A DNA stretch of 14,802 nt, from positions 1 through 14,802 of the forward strand of contig JAJZHU010000021.1 in assembly GCA_021798375.1 (NCBI GenBank). The letters are read 5' to 3'. Position numbers and translations under genes: made by a program. Of this stretch, positions 14,147 to 14,802 are shown one piece after another; position 1 is the stretch's first letter; each line of letters starts with the position of its first letter. Origin of the DNA: Pseudomonadota bacterium (lineage in GTDB: Bacteria > Pseudomonadota > Alphaproteobacteria > Acetobacterales > Acetobacteraceae). The notes beneath the pieces are model-generated. The model was not told the DNA's origin. It ran no database searches and saw only the letters and a list, made by a program, of their open reading frames with translations.

Positions 14147-14802
14147 TTACGACCGCGCCTTGTTCTTGATAATTTCGGCAAATATCGGATTGCAAATGAT
14201 CGGCGGCAGCTTGTCGCGGCGTGCGACATTGATCTCTTCATCCGGGAACGACGCCATGATCGCCGCAAACCGCTCGGCGATGCCTTCCTTGAACTCGCGG
14301 TGGGTGATAATATAAAGATCGTTCTGCCGGATGCCCTTCAGCACACGTTCGCCAACCTCCAACGGGTCCATCCAGGCCGGGTCGATCGGCCGATCGGCAA
14401 GGAATTTCTCCACCTCGGCATAGCCGCTATCGGCGCGATATTGGGCCGGCCGCAGCGCCCCTGCCTCACGGATATTGCTTTGCACCGGGCCGGGACAAAA
14501 GGCCGAAACGCCGATGTTCTGCGCCGCCAATTCGCCATGCATCACTTCCGACAAGCCAATCACCGCCGCCTTGGCCGCCGTATAAAGGCTGCAATTCGAG
14601 ATCGGCAGCAATCCGGCCTTTGATGCGGTATTGACGATATGACCGCTCTCGCCGTGCGCCAACATGCGCGGCAAGAAGGTGTGGATGCCGTTGAACACAC
14701 CGCCAAGATTGACCCCTATCGACCAATCCCAATCGCCATAGCCCGCCTTGGCGATCGGCCCCAGCACGCCAACGCCGGCGTTGTTGCATAATATATGCAC
14801 CT
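14147..14802 (-). CDS. LigD-like short-chain dehydrogenase, third copy (partial)
   Basis: The gene runs off the right edge, so its N-terminus and cofactor-binding glycine motif are not seen. The visible 218 residues begin in VHILCNNAG and contain the catalytic Ser, Tyr and Lys (NTAS, then YTAAK), GYGDWDWSIGVNLGGV, GPVQSNI and REAGALRPAQY. The stretch from SNI to RPAQYRADSGY resembles the corresponding part of Sphingobium LigD more than the other two SDRs here do, so this is the best candidate for the C-alpha-dehydrogenase of the locus. A 314-bp gap separates it from the receptor gene downstream on the same strand. More genes of the locus may lie beyond the edge. Confidence 0.86.
   Translation of the reverse strand, partial: VHILCNNAGVGVLGPIAKAGYGDWDWSIGVNLGGVFNGIHTFLPRMLAHGESGHIVNTASKAGLLPISNCSLYTAAKAAVIGLSEVMHGELAAQNIGVSAFCPGPVQSNIREAGALRPAQYRADSGYAEVEKFLADRPIDPAWMDPLEVGERVLKGIRQNDLYIITHREFKEGIAERFAAIMASFPDEEINVARRDKLPPIICNPIFAEIIKNKARS

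Noticed and set aside
1..14802. Insertion sequence, phage, CRISPR or tRNA signs
   Set aside because: I looked for transposase or integrase motifs, regularly spaced repeats, and tRNA-like cloverleaf ends and found none. The only repeats are short palindromes.

Overview
This window most likely comes from an alphaproteobacterium, possibly a sphingomonad-like or related oligotroph. The evidence is a long TonB-dependent receptor of the type expanded in such bacteria, LigF-like glutathione S-transferases (GSTs) and LigD-like dehydrogenases otherwise best known from Sphingobium and Novosphingobium, and intergenic palindromes of the 'gagcatgwtcg' style. Genus cannot be fixed from the sequence alone. 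No rRNA, tRNA, CRISPR array or transposase is seen.

Layout. 1-307: a possible gene end, then two related palindromic repeats. 308-1730 (minus): a HpcH/CitE-family CoA lyase followed 4 bp later by a flavin-reductase-like protein. 2036-3193 (plus): an MFS transporter, closed by a strong two-way terminator at 3209-3254. 3284-8786 (minus): a compact six-gene run read as aldehyde dehydrogenase, LigF-like GST, divergent LigF-like GST, LigD-like SDR, LigF-like GST, YfcG/Nu-class GST. 9142-10095 (plus): a divergent AraC/FeaR-type regulator. 10123-11019 (minus): a second LigD-like SDR. 11020-11306: three consecutive hairpins. 11307-13832 (minus): a TonB-dependent receptor. 14147-14802 (minus): a third LigD-like SDR, cut by the window edge.

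How it may work together (inference). LigD-type SDRs oxidise the C-alpha alcohol of lignin beta-aryl ether dimers. LigF-type GSTs then break the ether with glutathione, and a Nu-class GST can release the glutathione, as reported for Novosphingobium aromaticivorans. An aldehyde dehydrogenase fits later oxidation of the released phenylpropanoid side chain. The receptor and MFS protein could carry substrates across the two membranes, and the AraC protein could control the operon. The window therefore looks like a self-contained glutathione-dependent aryl-ether (lignin-fragment) catabolic locus. It has two LigF-like enzymes with intact motifs, a third GST with an eroded glutathione-binding motif, and three related dehydrogenases. 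The real substrate is not shown by the sequence.
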